Part shown: piece after piece, positions 1 to 9,165 of the stretch
Layout: each line of letters opens with the position of its first letter
Numbering within the stretch: the first letter of the stretch is position 1
Assembly: GCF_023736155.1 (NCBI RefSeq)
Contig: NZ_JAMLJJ010000001.1
Coordinates: forward strand, 434,001 to 498,000
Direction of reading: 5' to 3'
Length of the DNA stretch: 64,000 bases
Origin: Larsenimonas salina
GTDB taxonomy: Bacteria > Pseudomonadota > Gammaproteobacteria > Pseudomonadales > Halomonadaceae
Notes under the pieces: model-generated
The model's database searches: none
What the model was told of the DNA's origin: nothing
The model's input: only the letters and a program-made list of their open reading frames with translations
Position numbers and translations under genes: made by a program

Positions 1-532
1 CGCCAAGGCCGCCAAGGAAATTACGGGCCTCGTCGAGGAAAGTGTTCATAAAGTGGAGTCCGGCTCTCAGCTTGTTACGCTTTCCGGTCAAACACTGACC
101 GAAATTGTGGAAAGCGTTAAAAAGGTTAGCAACATTGTGGCCGAGATTTCCAATGCGAGTCAGGAGCAGTCGACCGGTATCGATCAGGTCAACCAGGCTG
201 TTTCTCAAATGGATCAGGGAACGCAACAGAATGCCGCGCTGGTCGAAGAAGCGGCGGCCTCCAGCCGTACGCTTGAAGAGCAAGCTGATCAGCTACGCCG
301 TGAGGTCGGTTTCTTCAAGCTCAGTGCGTCCGGTGCAAACCAGCGCCTCGATGCTCGGCTTGCGCCGCAAGCCCCCTCGATGAGTGCTCGAAAAACAGGC
401 CATGCCGCCAGTACCCAAAAGGCGCCACCCACTAAAGCGAAAGCATCTCCTGCATCGTCTCGGTCCACTGGCCCCAAAAAAGCACCGGCCATGACGAGTG
501 CGGGTGGTGATGATGATTGGGAAACGTTTTGA
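1..532 (+). CDS. Methyl-accepting chemotaxis protein, 3' part only
   Basis: About 176 C-terminal residues of a chemoreceptor whose 5' end lies outside the window; the frame is open from base 2. The visible part is the descending arm of the cytoplasmic coiled-coil hairpin, with the glutamine- and glutamate-rich methylation region (SNASQEQSTGIDQVNQAVSQ) typical of class 36H receptors. A long Ala/Pro/Lys/Ser-rich linker follows, and the protein ends in DDWETF. In Tsr and Tar, the terminal NWETF pentapeptide tethers CheR and CheB, so this receptor is probably a high-abundance type that recruits its own adaptation enzymes. The ligand domain is not visible, so the stimulus is unknown. A terminator-like hairpin follows. 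Confidence 0.93.
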   Translation, partial: AKAAKEITGLVEESVHKVESGSQLVTLSGQTLTEIVESVKKVSNIVAEISNASQEQSTGIDQVNQAVSQMDQGTQQNAALVEEAAASSRTLEEQADQLRREVGFFKLSASGANQRLDARLAPQAPSMSARKTGHAASTQKAPPTKAKASPASSRSTGPKKAPAMTSAGGDDDWETF

Positions 533-579
533 TCGTTAAGAAATGAGTCGTTAATAAGAGGTTAATCGGTTCCCCGCTT

Positions 580-618
580 GCCGTGTATGGAGTGCCAAGG
601 TCCCTACACGGCCTTTTT
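580..618 (+). terminator. Rho-independent terminator after the chemoreceptor gene
   Basis: Eight-base arms GCCGTGTA (580-587) and TACACGGC (605-612) are followed by a C and five T (614-618). It lies about 50 bases after the stop codon of the chemoreceptor gene. Confidence 0.75.
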
Positions 619-834
619 GCGTTTAACGGACACATTCAAGGTATTTCTCCTCGCGATGAGTCAGGACATTCTTTGCTTGAGCGTTTCAGGCCGACTAGGA
701 GTTATGTTTAGGTGGTTCCCATGCTCAGCTTTCTCATGATAAAGGCTTTAAATCTTGGGCTTTTAAAGCAGCGAGGGTTTAATGCTGATGGTAGTATGCA
801 CCGGCAATGATCCGGTGGGTAAGGCGCCAAAACG
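619..834. other. Intergenic leader of the O-antigen ligase-type gene
   Basis: Together with the terminator this makes a roughly 300-base gap. No ORF or RNA gene was recognised. It presumably holds the promoter of the downstream membrane protein gene, but no convincing -35/-10 pair was seen and no JUMPstart element was recognised. Confidence 0.4.
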
Positions 835-2088
835 ATGAAAGGCAACAGCCATTTTTTAAGCTTTTTTGCTCAAGTGGGCATGTTTTTAACTCTTGCGTTG
901 ACGCTGTCGATCGATGGCGGATATAGCTACGGCGCTGTAATAGTGCTGCTGGGGAGTTTTTTGGGGTTGGGGGCGTTCAGGGTATACCGCGGCCAGCACC
1001 TCGCTCATGAGGACAAGCAACTGCTGCTGGTGTTTATTCTGTATGGCCTTAGTTTCTTGTTTTTTCGAGCGTACCACGTGTTTGAATGGAGTGGGCTGGA
1101 TAAGCCGTCGAGGTTCATTCTGGTCTGCTTGATTTTCCTGTTTCTCCGTTCGGTGGCTCTTAAAGGGCATTTGTTATGGCTCGGTGCCGCAGCTGGCACG
1201 TATTCGGGCGTAGGTGTCGCAATCTATCAGCACTTTATCGATGACAAGGCTCGGGCTAACGGCTTTCAGCATCCGATCATGTTTGGAAACTTCGGCGTGC
1301 TGCTGGGCATGATCTGCTTTGCCGGATTCATTTTCTATATTGGCAAAAAACAGTATACGTATGCTGTTTTAATGTTTCTGGCAGGTGTTTCGGGGCTGTT
1401 GGTGTCTATTTTGTCGGGCTCGCGGGGAGGGTGGCTGGCCATTCCTGTCGGCCTTGTCTACCTCTTCTGGCAAAGTCGCGACGTCATCGGTGTTCGGCTT
1501 GTAAAGCAGGCCGCGGCATTTTTTTTGGCTACAATGGTGGCTGTAATTGCGATACCTCAGACCGGCGTATCTCATCGGATTGGCCAGGCCGTATCAGACA
1601 TTGAAAACTATGTTGAGCCTGATGGAAGTGTTCGAACCTCGGTTGGGCTTCGCTTTGAAATGTGGAAAGCAGCCCTTCATCTTTATAAAGAATCCCCCAT
1701 TCTCGGGGTTGGTGAGTTTGACATTCAGGCCAAGAAACAGGTGCTGGCGGACGAGGGGATCATTGATCAAGCAGCTGTTCATTATGGGCACGCTCATAAT
1801 GAGTATCTAACTAACCTGAGCGAATATGGAACGATTGGGTTTATCCTGCTTATGATTCTTTATATCGTGCCGTTGCGTCTTTTTAATCAAAAGATTCGTG
1901 CGTACCCATCAAATTGGAATATTCGGTGCTACGCCATGGCTGGTGGTTTGATTCCAGCGTGTTATATGGATTTTGCGCTGACTCAGTCCATGTTTTCTCA
2001 TAACTCGGGCGTTATGCTGTTTTCATTAGGCATCATGTATTTTTGGGGTGTGGTAAGAAACCTTGAGAGCGAGAAAACTTCTGCCTGA
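835..2088 (+). CDS. O-antigen ligase / Wzy-type polymerase family membrane protein
   Basis: A 417-residue polytopic membrane protein with about ten hydrophobic segments. A large periplasmic loop between roughly residues 240 and 330 ends in GHAHNEYLTNLSEYG. This is the Wzy_C/WaaL signature: in the family a conserved loop histidine and upstream arginines (here GSRGGWLA near residue 195) are needed to move an undecaprenyl-linked glycan onto lipid A-core or onto a growing polymer. WaaL ligases and Wzy polymerases cannot be separated from these motifs alone. The galE, ugd and glycosyltransferase genes downstream support a role in surface polysaccharide. The base composition looks more AT-rich than the neighbours, as is common for glycan genes. 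It is convergent with the symporter gene. Confidence 0.8.
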   Translation: MKGNSHFLSFFAQVGMFLTLALTLSIDGGYSYGAVIVLLGSFLGLGAFRVYRGQHLAHEDKQLLLVFILYGLSFLFFRAYHVFEWSGLDKPSRFILVCLIFLFLRSVALKGHLLWLGAAAGTYSGVGVAIYQHFIDDKARANGFQHPIMFGNFGVLLGMICFAGFIFYIGKKQYTYAVLMFLAGVSGLLVSILSGSRGGWLAIPVGLVYLFWQSRDVIGVRLVKQAAAFFLATMVAVIAIPQTGVSHRIGQAVSDIENYVEPDGSVRTSVGLRFEMWKAALHLYKESPILGVGEFDIQAKKQVLADEGIIDQAAVHYGHAHNEYLTNLSEYGTIGFILLMILYIVPLRLFNQKIRAYPSNWNIRCYAMAGGLIPACYMDFALTQSMFSHNSGVMLFSLGIMYFWGVVRNLESEKTSA

Positions 2089-2131
2089 AGTAGCTAGCAC
2101 CCACGTGTTTAAGCTAATCATGTTTTTAAGT

Positions 2132-2159
2132 AAAAAGGGGCCTTTTGGCCCCTTTTTTT
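2132..2159. terminator. Bidirectional terminator between convergent genes
   Basis: An 11-bp GC-centred stem (AAAAAGGGGCC, loop TTTT, GGCCCCTTTTT) has A and T tracts on opposite flanks, so it can terminate transcription from either side. It sits between the ligase-type gene and the minus-strand symporter gene. Confidence 0.88.
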
Positions 2160-2175
2160 GAGCGTGGTTACGCGG

Positions 2176-3612
2176 TTATTGCCATGCCAGTAAAATCAGG
2201 AAATAGCTGAGCAGAGTGACGATGAAGATTCCGGCAATATTCAGTGCAAACCCTGCTGAAATCATGGACTTTATCTTCATTTTTCCGGTTGCAAATACGA
2301 TGGCGTTTGGTGGGGTCGCAACTGGCATCATGAAGGCGAAACTGGCGGCAAGCGCTGCAGGTACGGTGATCAAAAGCAGTGATTGATCAAGCGATACGGC
2401 AAGCGCGCCCAAAAGCGGCAAGAACGCGGCGGCTGTTGCCGTGTTTGAGGTAACTTCGGTCAAGAAGATGATGACCATGACGACGATCATGATCAGCAAC
2501 AGTAAAGGCAGGTTGCCGAATATAGCCAAGTGTTCGGCGATCCAGGTGGCAAGCCCGGAACTTTTGACGGCGCCAGCAAGTGAAAGCCCGCCGCCGAACA
2601 GCAGTAAAACCCCCCAGGGCAGATCACTTGCATTATCCCAGCTCATGAGCCTGGATTGACCTTCCTGACCCGAGGGAGTCAGAAATAGCCCGACCCCAAT
2701 GATCATTGCGATACCGGTATCAGAAAGCCAGGGTAAGCCGTAGGTATTCAAGAGCGGGCGGAAAACCCAGAATCCGGCCGCCAGTGCAAAGGCAATCGCG
2801 ACCCGTTTTTCAGCGTGGCTCATGGGGCCCAGTTCATCGAGCTTTTCTCGAAAGAGCGCGTTGCTGTCGGCGTTTTCAACGTTACCGAGTCCGCGCGTAA
2901 GCCAGAACCAGGCAAAAAGCATCATCACCAAAGCAATCGGTAGTCCGACCACCATCCATTGACCGAAACCGATGTCGATGGACTGATCGTTTGAAAGATA
3001 GCCTGCCAGCAGTGCGTTTGGCGGGGTGCCGATCAGGGTGGCGACGCCGCCAATGCTTGCGGCATAGGCGATAGCCAGCAAAAGCGACGTGGCGTAACGA
3101 TTGTCGGTGACTGTGTTTTTCTCAGTCAGCGTGGTGATCACCGACATGCCGATGGGCAACATCATGATCGCCGTCGCGGTATTGGAAACCCACATGCTGA
3201 TAAAGCCTGTGGCCAGCATGAATCCGGCCACCTGCCGTTTCGGTGACTGACCGACCATCAATAGAATCTTAAGCGCCAGGCGCTTGTGTAGATTCCAGTA
3301 CTGCATGGCCAACCCTAAAAGAAAGCCGCCTAGAAAAAGAAAGATGATTGGATTGGCGTAGGGAGCGGTGGCGGTCTTGACGTCACCGATACCCATGGCC
3401 GGGATCAATATGATCGGAAGGAGCGAGGTCACGGGGATCGGGATGGCTTCTGTTGACCACCACGTCGCCATAAGCAGGGCAAGGCCGATACAATGCCAGG
3501 CTGAAGGGGGAATATCGCTGGGAGCGGGAATGATCAAGACGCTGATGGCAAAGATCAGGCCTAATACTAACCCGATGCGTGGCGCCATGGTTGACGTTTC
3601 CTGGGTGCTCAT
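2176..3612 (-). CDS. SLC13/DASS family sodium-coupled anion symporter
   Basis: A 478-residue inner-membrane transporter with about eleven hydrophobic segments. Two repeated Ser-Asn-Thr motifs are visible, SNTATAIMMLP and SNTATAAAFLP. In the divalent anion:sodium symporter family (VcINDY, SdcS, NaDC) these form the sodium sites and contact the carboxylates of the substrate. Two Pro-Pro-Asn loops (GTPPNALL, ATPPNAIV) also fit the family. The likely substrates are C4-dicarboxylates such as succinate or malate; sulfate or citrate cannot be excluded. It is a single gene divergent from galE, with no regulator next to it. The N-terminus starts with MSTQE before the first membrane segment. Confidence 0.85.
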   Translation of the reverse strand: MSTQETSTMAPRIGLVLGLIFAISVLIIPAPSDIPPSAWHCIGLALLMATWWSTEAIPIPVTSLLPIILIPAMGIGDVKTATAPYANPIIFLFLGGFLLGLAMQYWNLHKRLALKILLMVGQSPKRQVAGFMLATGFISMWVSNTATAIMMLPIGMSVITTLTEKNTVTDNRYATSLLLAIAYAASIGGVATLIGTPPNALLAGYLSNDQSIDIGFGQWMVVGLPIALVMMLFAWFWLTRGLGNVENADSNALFREKLDELGPMSHAEKRVAIAFALAAGFWVFRPLLNTYGLPWLSDTGIAMIIGVGLFLTPSGQEGQSRLMSWDNASDLPWGVLLLFGGGLSLAGAVKSSGLATWIAEHLAIFGNLPLLLLIMIVVMVIIFLTEVTSNTATAAAFLPLLGALAVSLDQSLLLITVPAALAASFAFMMPVATPPNAIVFATGKMKIKSMISAGFALNIAGIFIVTLLSYFLILLAWQ

Positions 3613-3776
3613 ATCGAGTCCTTTTTAAAAAACGGTAATATGCCAGCGCATCTTTTCGCGCTGAAACACTTTGGCATATAAGCCCTTCGTATAATGTGTT
3701 TTCATTGGCCGCATAAAAAGGCGGCTACGCTCGGGTGGCCGTATCTGTTTTCACTGTTGCTCATAGGAGAAGTGCG

Positions 3777-4796
3777 ATGATTCTAGTGACCGGAGGCGCG
3801 GGCTACATCGGCTCGCACACGGTTGTTGCTCTGATGGATGCAGGGCATGAGGTACTGGTGTTGGATAATTTGTCCAACTCGAGTGAAGAAGCGTTGTCAC
3901 GCGTGGCCAATCTGGTCGGGCGCGACGTGCCGTTCATGGAAGGCGACATTCGCAACGAAGCGCTTCTTGATCGCATTTTCGAGCAGCATGAGATTACGTC
4001 GGTTGTTCATTTCGCGGGGCTCAAGGCCGTAGGTGAGAGCGTTGAAAAACCGATCAAGTATTACGATAACAACGTCAACGGCACGCTTGTGCTGTGTCGT
4101 GCCATGGCGCGAGCGGGCGTCAAGAGCATCGTGTTCAGCTCATCGGCAACGGTTTATGGCGACCCGGAAACCGTACCGATCAATGAAAACTTTCCTACGG
4201 CGGCTACCAATCCATATGGACGTTCCAAATTGATGGTTGAGGAGATTCTTCGTGATCTCGCCGTTGCCGATCCGAGCTGGCGTGTCTGCCTGCTGCGTTA
4301 TTTCAATCCGGTTGGTGCACATGAAAGTGGCCAGATCGGAGAAGACCCGCAGGGTATTCCCAACAATCTTGTTCCCTTTATCAGTCAGGTTGCCGTAGGG
4401 CGTCGTGAGCGACTTTCCGTGTTCGGAAGTGACTATGCGACTCACGACGGTACGGGCGTACGTGACTATATCCACGTGGTCGATTTGGCCGATGGCCATC
4501 TCAAGGCGCTCGAATATCTGGGAAGCAACGAAGGGGTATTCACCTTCAACTTGGGCACCGGTCAAGGCTACAGCGTTCTCGATGTGGTCAAGGCCTTCGA
4601 AAAGGCCAGTGAGATCGAGGTGCCTTATAAACTCGAGCCTCGTCGTCCGGGTGATATTGCTCAGTGTTACGCTGATCCGGCGTATGCCGAAACCGAACTT
4701 GGCTGGACTGCGAAAAAGGGCATCGAGGCCATGATGGCCGACACCTGGCGTTGGCAATATAATAATCCCCACGGATACGGGTCGGACTCTAACTGA
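3777..4796 (+). CDS. galE: UDP-glucose 4-epimerase
   Basis: 339 residues, the usual length for this extended short-chain dehydrogenase. It interconverts UDP-glucose and UDP-galactose with bound NAD. Visible features are the nucleotide-binding [10 protein letters not shown] at the N-terminus, SSSATVYGD in the active site, and the catalytic pair Tyr147/Lys151 in NPYGRSK. The ATG at 3777 was chosen because TAGGAG lies seven bases upstream; an earlier in-frame GTG would add 14 unconserved residues. The next gene, ugd, uses the same UDP-glucose pool, so the two supply UDP-galactose and UDP-glucuronate for surface glycans. Confidence 0.95.
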   Translation: MILVTGGAGYIGSHTVVALMDAGHEVLVLDNLSNSSEEALSRVANLVGRDVPFMEGDIRNEALLDRIFEQHEITSVVHFAGLKAVGESVEKPIKYYDNNVNGTLVLCRAMARAGVKSIVFSSSATVYGDPETVPINENFPTAATNPYGRSKLMVEEILRDLAVADPSWRVCLLRYFNPVGAHESGQIGEDPQGIPNNLVPFISQVAVGRRERLSVFGSDYATHDGTGVRDYIHVVDLADGHLKALEYLGSNEGVFTFNLGTGQGYSVLDVVKAFEKASEIEVPYKLEPRRPGDIAQCYADPAYAETELGWTAKKGIEAMMADTWRWQYNNPHGYGSDSN

Positions 4797-4882
4797 CCGC
4801 GTGGGCAATCGCTTGTAACGTAGAACTATGAGCAGGCGTTTGACTCTGCTCGTCTTGGATCGTTGTTTTAAAGGAAGATACA

Positions 4883-6229
4883 TTGAAAATTACAGTCTTT
4901 GGTACCGGATACGTCGGCCTCGTGACAGGCACCTGCCTTGCAGACGTCGGTCATGATGTAATGTGCATGGACGTGGACGCCGACAAGATCGCGCGACTTG
5001 AGCAGGGCGAAATTCCGATTTTCGAGCCCGGTCTGACGCCGATGGTCGAGCGCAACGTATCCGCGGGTCGCCTGCGCTTCACAACGGATGCCAAAACCGC
5101 TGTTGAGCACGGTGTGCTTCAGTTCATCGCCGTTGGTACGCCGCCGGACGAAGATGGCAGCGCCGATCTTAAATATGTTCTGGCGGTTGCCAATACGATC
5201 GGTGAGTACATGACCGACTATCGCGTCGTTATCGATAAGTCGACAGTACCTGTCGGCACGGCTGACCGTGTTCATCAGGCGCTCTCCAAGGCGCTGGATG
5301 CGCGTGGTTCCAAGATCGATTTCGACGTTTGCTCCAACCCTGAATTCTTGAAGGAAGGGGCGGCCATCGACGATTTCACCCGTGGTGCGCGAATCGTTGT
5401 GGGTACCGAGTCTGACAAGGTCAAGGAGCTGATGCGTGAATGCTACGGCCCTTATAACCGTAATCATGACAAGCTGATGTTCATGGACATCCGTGCCGCT
5501 GAGCTGACCAAGTATGCTGCGAACGCCATGCTTGCAACCAAGATAAGTTTCATGAACGAAATCGCCAATCTGGCTGAGCGTCTGGGTGCTGACATCGAAG
5601 CCGTACGTCGTGGTATCGGCAGTGACCCGCGTATCGGATATCACTTCATTTATCCGGGGTGTGGTTACGGCGGTTCCTGTTTCCCCAAAGACGTTCAGGC
5701 TCTGGCCCGCACGGCGTCTCAGGTTGGTTATGAAGCCGAACTGCTAAACGCTGTCGAAACGGTCAACTACCGTCAGAAAACAACGTTGTTCCGTAAGCTG
5801 TCCGCAGCGTTTGATGGCGATCTCGCCGGCAAGACCATTGCAGTATGGGGTCTGGCATTCAAACCCAACACCGATGACATGCGCGAAGCCCCGAGCCGCA
5901 CCCTGATGGAAGCGATCTGGGACGCGGGGGGCAAGGTTCAGGCCTACGACCCCGAAGCGATGAAAGAATGCCGCCGTATCTACGGTGAGCGTGATGACCT
6001 CGTGCTGGTGGCGGATCGGATTCAGGCCGTTCGCGGTGCGGATGCGCTCGTGATCGTTACCGAATGGAAAGAGTTCCGTACGCTCGACTTCAAATGGCTC
6101 AAGGAACAGCTTTCCCTGCCGGTGCTGATCGATGGCCGTAACCTGTATGAACCGAGCGCCGTGCACGAAGCCGGGCTTATGTATTACGCTATCGGCCGTG
6201 GTGAATCCCTTACCATGTCCAACGAGTAA
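4883..6229 (+). CDS. ugd: UDP-glucose 6-dehydrogenase
   Basis: A 448-residue enzyme that oxidises UDP-glucose to UDP-glucuronate with two NAD. It shows an N-terminal Rossmann motif ([11 protein letters not shown]), the family signature [16 protein letters not shown], and the catalytic cysteine (about residue 266) in [14 protein letters not shown]-terminal UDP-binding domain contains [18 protein letters not shown]. Translation appears to start at TTG (4883), since AAGGAAG lies seven to ten bases before it and the N-terminus then matches the family. It sits between galE and a glycosyltransferase gene in one transcriptional direction, as in exopolysaccharide or LPS precursor operons. The name tuaD or kfiD is also used for relatives. 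Confidence 0.95.
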   Translation: MKITVFGTGYVGLVTGTCLADVGHDVMCMDVDADKIARLEQGEIPIFEPGLTPMVERNVSAGRLRFTTDAKTAVEHGVLQFIAVGTPPDEDGSADLKYVLAVANTIGEYMTDYRVVIDKSTVPVGTADRVHQALSKALDARGSKIDFDVCSNPEFLKEGAAIDDFTRGARIVVGTESDKVKELMRECYGPYNRNHDKLMFMDIRAAELTKYAANAMLATKISFMNEIANLAERLGADIEAVRRGIGSDPRIGYHFIYPGCGYGGSCFPKDVQALARTASQVGYEAELLNAVETVNYRQKTTLFRKLSAAFDGDLAGKTIAVWGLAFKPNTDDMREAPSRTLMEAIWDAGGKVQAYDPEAMKECRRIYGERDDLVLVADRIQAVRGADALVIVTEWKEFRTLDFKWLKEQLSLPVLIDGRNLYEPSAVHEAGLMYYAIGRGESLTMSNE

Positions 6230-6240
6230 TCATTTGTTCC

Positions 6241-7392
6241 ATGACGGTATCTCAAAAACCGCTTGCCGCGATTGCTATCCGGCAAGTGGAAAAAAACACG
6301 GGAGCGAGTCGTAACGCTTTCGAGCAGGCTCATGCACTGCATGAACTGGGGTATCGAGTCGTGATTCTGGCCGAGCGGGCTCGGCCAGAATTGATTAATG
6401 CCAGTGGCGTACAATGGGTGCGTTGCTGGCGTTTTCCGTTTAAGGGTGCGATTCGACGCTTCTGGTTCAATCGCTGTGTCCAGCGCTGGGTCAAAAAGCA
6501 TTCTCCTGCCTTGCTGGTAAGCCACGGCGATGTAGAAACGCCCGACATAGTGTATTTACACAACTGTGTTCATCTGGCGAGCGAGCGGATTTACGGCACT
6601 TCCTTGCCCACGCGCCATGAGGTCGCGGCAATACATGATCATGTATTGACCCGGCAACTTTTTAAAAAGGTGGCGGTAAATTCCCGTCTTATGGGAGAGG
6701 ACCTCAAGGCTCGTTATGGCATCAGCGATGAGCGGATTGAAATAAGTTATCCTGGCTATGACGCTACGCGCTTCAATCCCCAAAATGCCCGTCTTCGTCG
6801 TGATGAAATGAGGGCGCGCTTCGGCTGTAACCAGGGTGAGTGCTTGATCGGTCTGGTAACGTCTGGAAATTTTGCCAAGCGTAACGTCAAAGGGTTTATC
6901 GAGTTGGCTGCGACGCTTGATAAGCGCCACGATAACCTGCGCTTTCTTGTTGTTGGTAAAGACGACGCTACACCATTCAAGGAGCAGGCCTCTGCGCTTG
7001 GCATTGGTGATCGCGTATATTGGCAAACGACCATTGATGATGTTCAAGCGCTTTATGGCGCGCTTGATGTTTTCGTGTTGCCCGCTCATATAGAGGAATT
7101 CGGGCGCGTTGCGCTTGAGGCAATGGCGTGTGGTACTCCTGTAATCCTTTCAAAGTACGTTGGCAGCGCCGAATTGATTGCCGCTCGCTGGCCGCAGTTG
7201 GTTATTGATCCGGATGATCAAACCAGGTGGTCAGACCAGCTTGACGGTTTTCTGCAATCTGCGACTCAACGTCAGCAGATCGGAAACGATATGGCGAAAC
7301 TTGCAACGAATTTCGCGCATGAAAAACAGTCTCGGAAGTTGATGACCTCCTTTCAGGCTCTGTCTTCTACACATGGGGCATGCTCTAAATGA
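6241..7392 (+). CDS. GT4-family glycosyltransferase
   Basis: A 383-residue two-Rossmann GT-B glycosyltransferase. The C-terminal half has the GT4 donor-site signature EEFGRVALEAMACGTPVI, with its spaced glutamates. The N-terminal half carries a short Gly-Ala-Ser acceptor motif (KNTGASRNAFEQA), similar to WaaG-like enzymes. It starts 11 bases after ugd, so it is probably co-transcribed and uses a nucleotide sugar made by, or parallel to, galE and ugd. The donor and acceptor cannot be read from the sequence; addition of hexose to LPS core or another envelope glycan is the most reasonable inference. Its end overlaps the next gene by four bases (ATGA), which suggests translational coupling. Confidence 0.85.
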   Translation: MTVSQKPLAAIAIRQVEKNTGASRNAFEQAHALHELGYRVVILAERARPELINASGVQWVRCWRFPFKGAIRRFWFNRCVQRWVKKHSPALLVSHGDVETPDIVYLHNCVHLASERIYGTSLPTRHEVAAIHDHVLTRQLFKKVAVNSRLMGEDLKARYGISDERIEISYPGYDATRFNPQNARLRRDEMRARFGCNQGECLIGLVTSGNFAKRNVKGFIELAATLDKRHDNLRFLVVGKDDATPFKEQASALGIGDRVYWQTTIDDVQALYGALDVFVLPAHIEEFGRVALEAMACGTPVILSKYVGSAELIAARWPQLVIDPDDQTRWSDQLDGFLQSATQRQQIGNDMAKLATNFAHEKQSRKLMTSFQALSSTHGACSK

Positions 7393-7877
7393 ACCTCTCC
7401 TCCACAGTTTTGATTCTTGCGCTGATAATTGGTGTGGGCGTCGTGCTGGGTCTCGCTTTGTACGCTAAAAAACTCTGGGGTGAAGTGGGTAGGCGCCAGA
7501 AACAAGCCCAAGCCGAGCATGATCGGGCCAAGCAGCAGTGCCTTGCCAACCTCGACGTGTTGTCCCAGGCTGTCATCGCCGATCAGGTCGACCTGATCGA
7601 AGGGGTCTTGCGTTGCTGTGTCATTTTGGACATTTACGATGCAGGCTTATTCGAGCGGCCCGCCCTGAAACCGCTTTTGAATATCCGTGAAAAGGCCCAG
7701 CGGTTTCATACGCACGACGCTCGTCAGGAATTGACGCCGCGGGAGCGAATGAAGGAAGACAAGGAGCGGCTCGAGCTTGCCGGTGAGTATCGCAACGATA
7801 TTCGAGCTGCCGCGTTTGATATACAAACCTTAAGTGCGGGACATGCCGGTGCCGTTATGGCACATGAAGCCCATTGA
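7389..7877 (+). CDS. DUF2489 family single-pass membrane protein
   Basis: A 162-residue protein with one N-terminal membrane anchor (about residues 6-27) and a charged cytoplasmic helical domain. The sequence LDVLSQAVIADQVDLIEGVLRC is cut here to its core, QVDLIEGVLR, which is typical of the DUF2489 proteins of Pseudomonas and Halomonas. The function is unknown. Its start overlaps the preceding glycosyltransferase stop (ATGA), so the two are probably made together, but that does not prove a glycan role. No catalytic motif is visible. A short inverted repeat with T-rich sequence follows at about 7897-7918 but is too imperfect to call a terminator. Confidence 0.7.
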   Translation: MNLSSTVLILALIIGVGVVLGLALYAKKLWGEVGRRQKQAQAEHDRAKQQCLANLDVLSQAVIADQVDLIEGVLRCCVILDIYDAGLFERPALKPLLNIREKAQRFHTHDARQELTPRERMKEDKERLELAGEYRNDIRAAAFDIQTLSAGHAGAVMAHEAH

Positions 7878-8161
7878 AGAAACATCATGTACTTTAAGCC
7901 GGGTGCACGGGCTTTTATTGCTTTATGTTATAGGCTATCTTCTTGAACAGTTTGATTGAAAACGCTGTTCGACTATTGCATCATGTCAGGCGTTGGGGCA
8001 CTTTGTAATCCCTACCAGAGGTGGACTACTCTGACGGGGTAGGTGGGGGCGGAGAGAGCGGTGTTGGATTGCTTACCCCCGAGCGCCGAACTCGCCTGCT
8101 TTCATCATAAAACACGGCTAACATGAAGCTAGCCTAGGTTGTACTAAGAAGGAGTTTTTAA
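7878..8161. other. Intergenic leader of the OmpA-family lipoprotein gene
   Basis: About 280 bases without an ORF. It contains interrupted inverted repeats (CCTACC with GGTAGG around 8009-8043, enclosing AGAG/CTCT) and a strong Shine-Dalgarno AAGGAG just before the lipoprotein start. A long structured 5' UTR is possible, as for other abundant outer-membrane proteins, but no known RNA family was recognised. Confidence 0.35.
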
Positions 8162-9061
8162 ATGAATAAATCAGCGACTGGCTTACTGCTCGGTTCGGCG
8201 CTTGTTGTCGGCCTTTCCGGCTGTGCAAGTTCGGGCGGTGCGACATCTTCCAGCTCATCCGACCAGCCCTGGTACTCTACTCCGTTCGTCTGCGGTCTTG
8301 CCGGCGGTCTGATCGGTGGTGGTATCGGCTATAGCGTAAGCGGCGATGATGACGAAGAAACCGGTGGTGCCATCGGCGGCGTTGCAGGCGCAACCACTGG
8401 TGCTCTGTTGTGCTCTAACAACGAGCCGACAGTCATGGATTCCGACAACGATGGCGTGCCGGACGATCGTGACGAGTGCCCGGGCACACCTGCTGGCGTA
8501 GCGGTAGATGCCAAAGGCTGCCCGCTTGATTCCGACAGCGACGGCGTGCCTGATTATCAGGATCAGTGCCCGGGAACTCCGGCCGGTGTTAGCGTAGACG
8601 CCAAAGGTTGCCCGCTGGACTCTGATGGCGATGGCGTGCCTGACTATCAGGACCAGTGCCCGAACACGCCAGCTGGCACCAAAGTCAATGCGCTTGGCTG
8701 CCCGGCAAACGTTGTTCTCAATGACGTCAACTTCAAGTTCGATTCTGCTCAGCTGACTTCCAGTGCCGAACAGATCCTCGACGGCGTTGCCGAGAAGCTG
8801 AATGCCAACGACAGCGTTCGCGTCCGTGTTGAAGGGTATACCGACTCCGTCGGCTCTGACTCTTACAACAAAGATCTTTCTCAGCGTCGTGCTGACTCCG
8901 TCAAGAGCTATTTGGTAAGCCAGGGCGTTGACAGCAGCCGTCTCGAGACCAAAGGTCTGGGCGAAAGCAACTTCGTTGCAACCAATAACACTGCAGAAGG
9001 TCGTGCTCAGAACCGTCGTGTCGAGCTGCGTCCCCTCGGTGATGCCGGTCAACTTAACTAA
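8162..9061 (+). CDS. OmpA-family lipoprotein with three thrombospondin type 3 repeats
   Basis: A 299-residue predicted outer-membrane lipoprotein. The signal peptide ends at lipobox LSGC (Cys about residue 21), followed by a Ser/Gly-rich tether. A glycine-zipper segment (GLAGGLIGGGIGY and GAIGGVAGATTGA) comes next. Then three near-identical 30-residue repeats follow, of the form DSDNDGVPDDRDECPGTPAG, which is the calcium-binding TSP3 type. The C-terminal OmpA domain (from about residue 180) holds NFKFDSAQL, GYTDSVGS and LSQRRADSVKSYL, the peptidoglycan (diaminopimelate) binding signature. It probably links the outer membrane to the wall, as Pal, OprF or YiaD do. It has its own leader and a strong terminator, so it is monocistronic. 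Confidence 0.9.
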   Translation: MNKSATGLLLGSALVVGLSGCASSGGATSSSSSDQPWYSTPFVCGLAGGLIGGGIGYSVSGDDDEETGGAIGGVAGATTGALLCSNNEPTVMDSDNDGVPDDRDECPGTPAGVAVDAKGCPLDSDSDGVPDYQDQCPGTPAGVSVDAKGCPLDSDGDGVPDYQDQCPNTPAGTKVNALGCPANVVLNDVNFKFDSAQLTSSAEQILDGVAEKLNANDSVRVRVEGYTDSVGSDSYNKDLSQRRADSVKSYLVSQGVDSSRLETKGLGESNFVATNNTAEGRAQNRRVELRPLGDAGQLN

Positions 9062-9082
9062 GTATTTAGTTTTGTGATCGAG

Positions 9083-9108
9083 AAAGCCCCGTCTATCGGG
9101 GCTTTTTT
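9083..9108 (+). terminator. Rho-independent terminator after the OmpA-family gene
   Basis: AAGCCCCG and CGGGGCTT arms enclose a five-base loop and are followed by a run of six T. It isolates the lipoprotein gene from the thrS operon. Confidence 0.9.
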
Positions 9109-9165
9109 ATTTTTGAGTGGACGTTTAAGAAAAAGCATTGATAGAGTACGTCCTTCTCAATAGGC

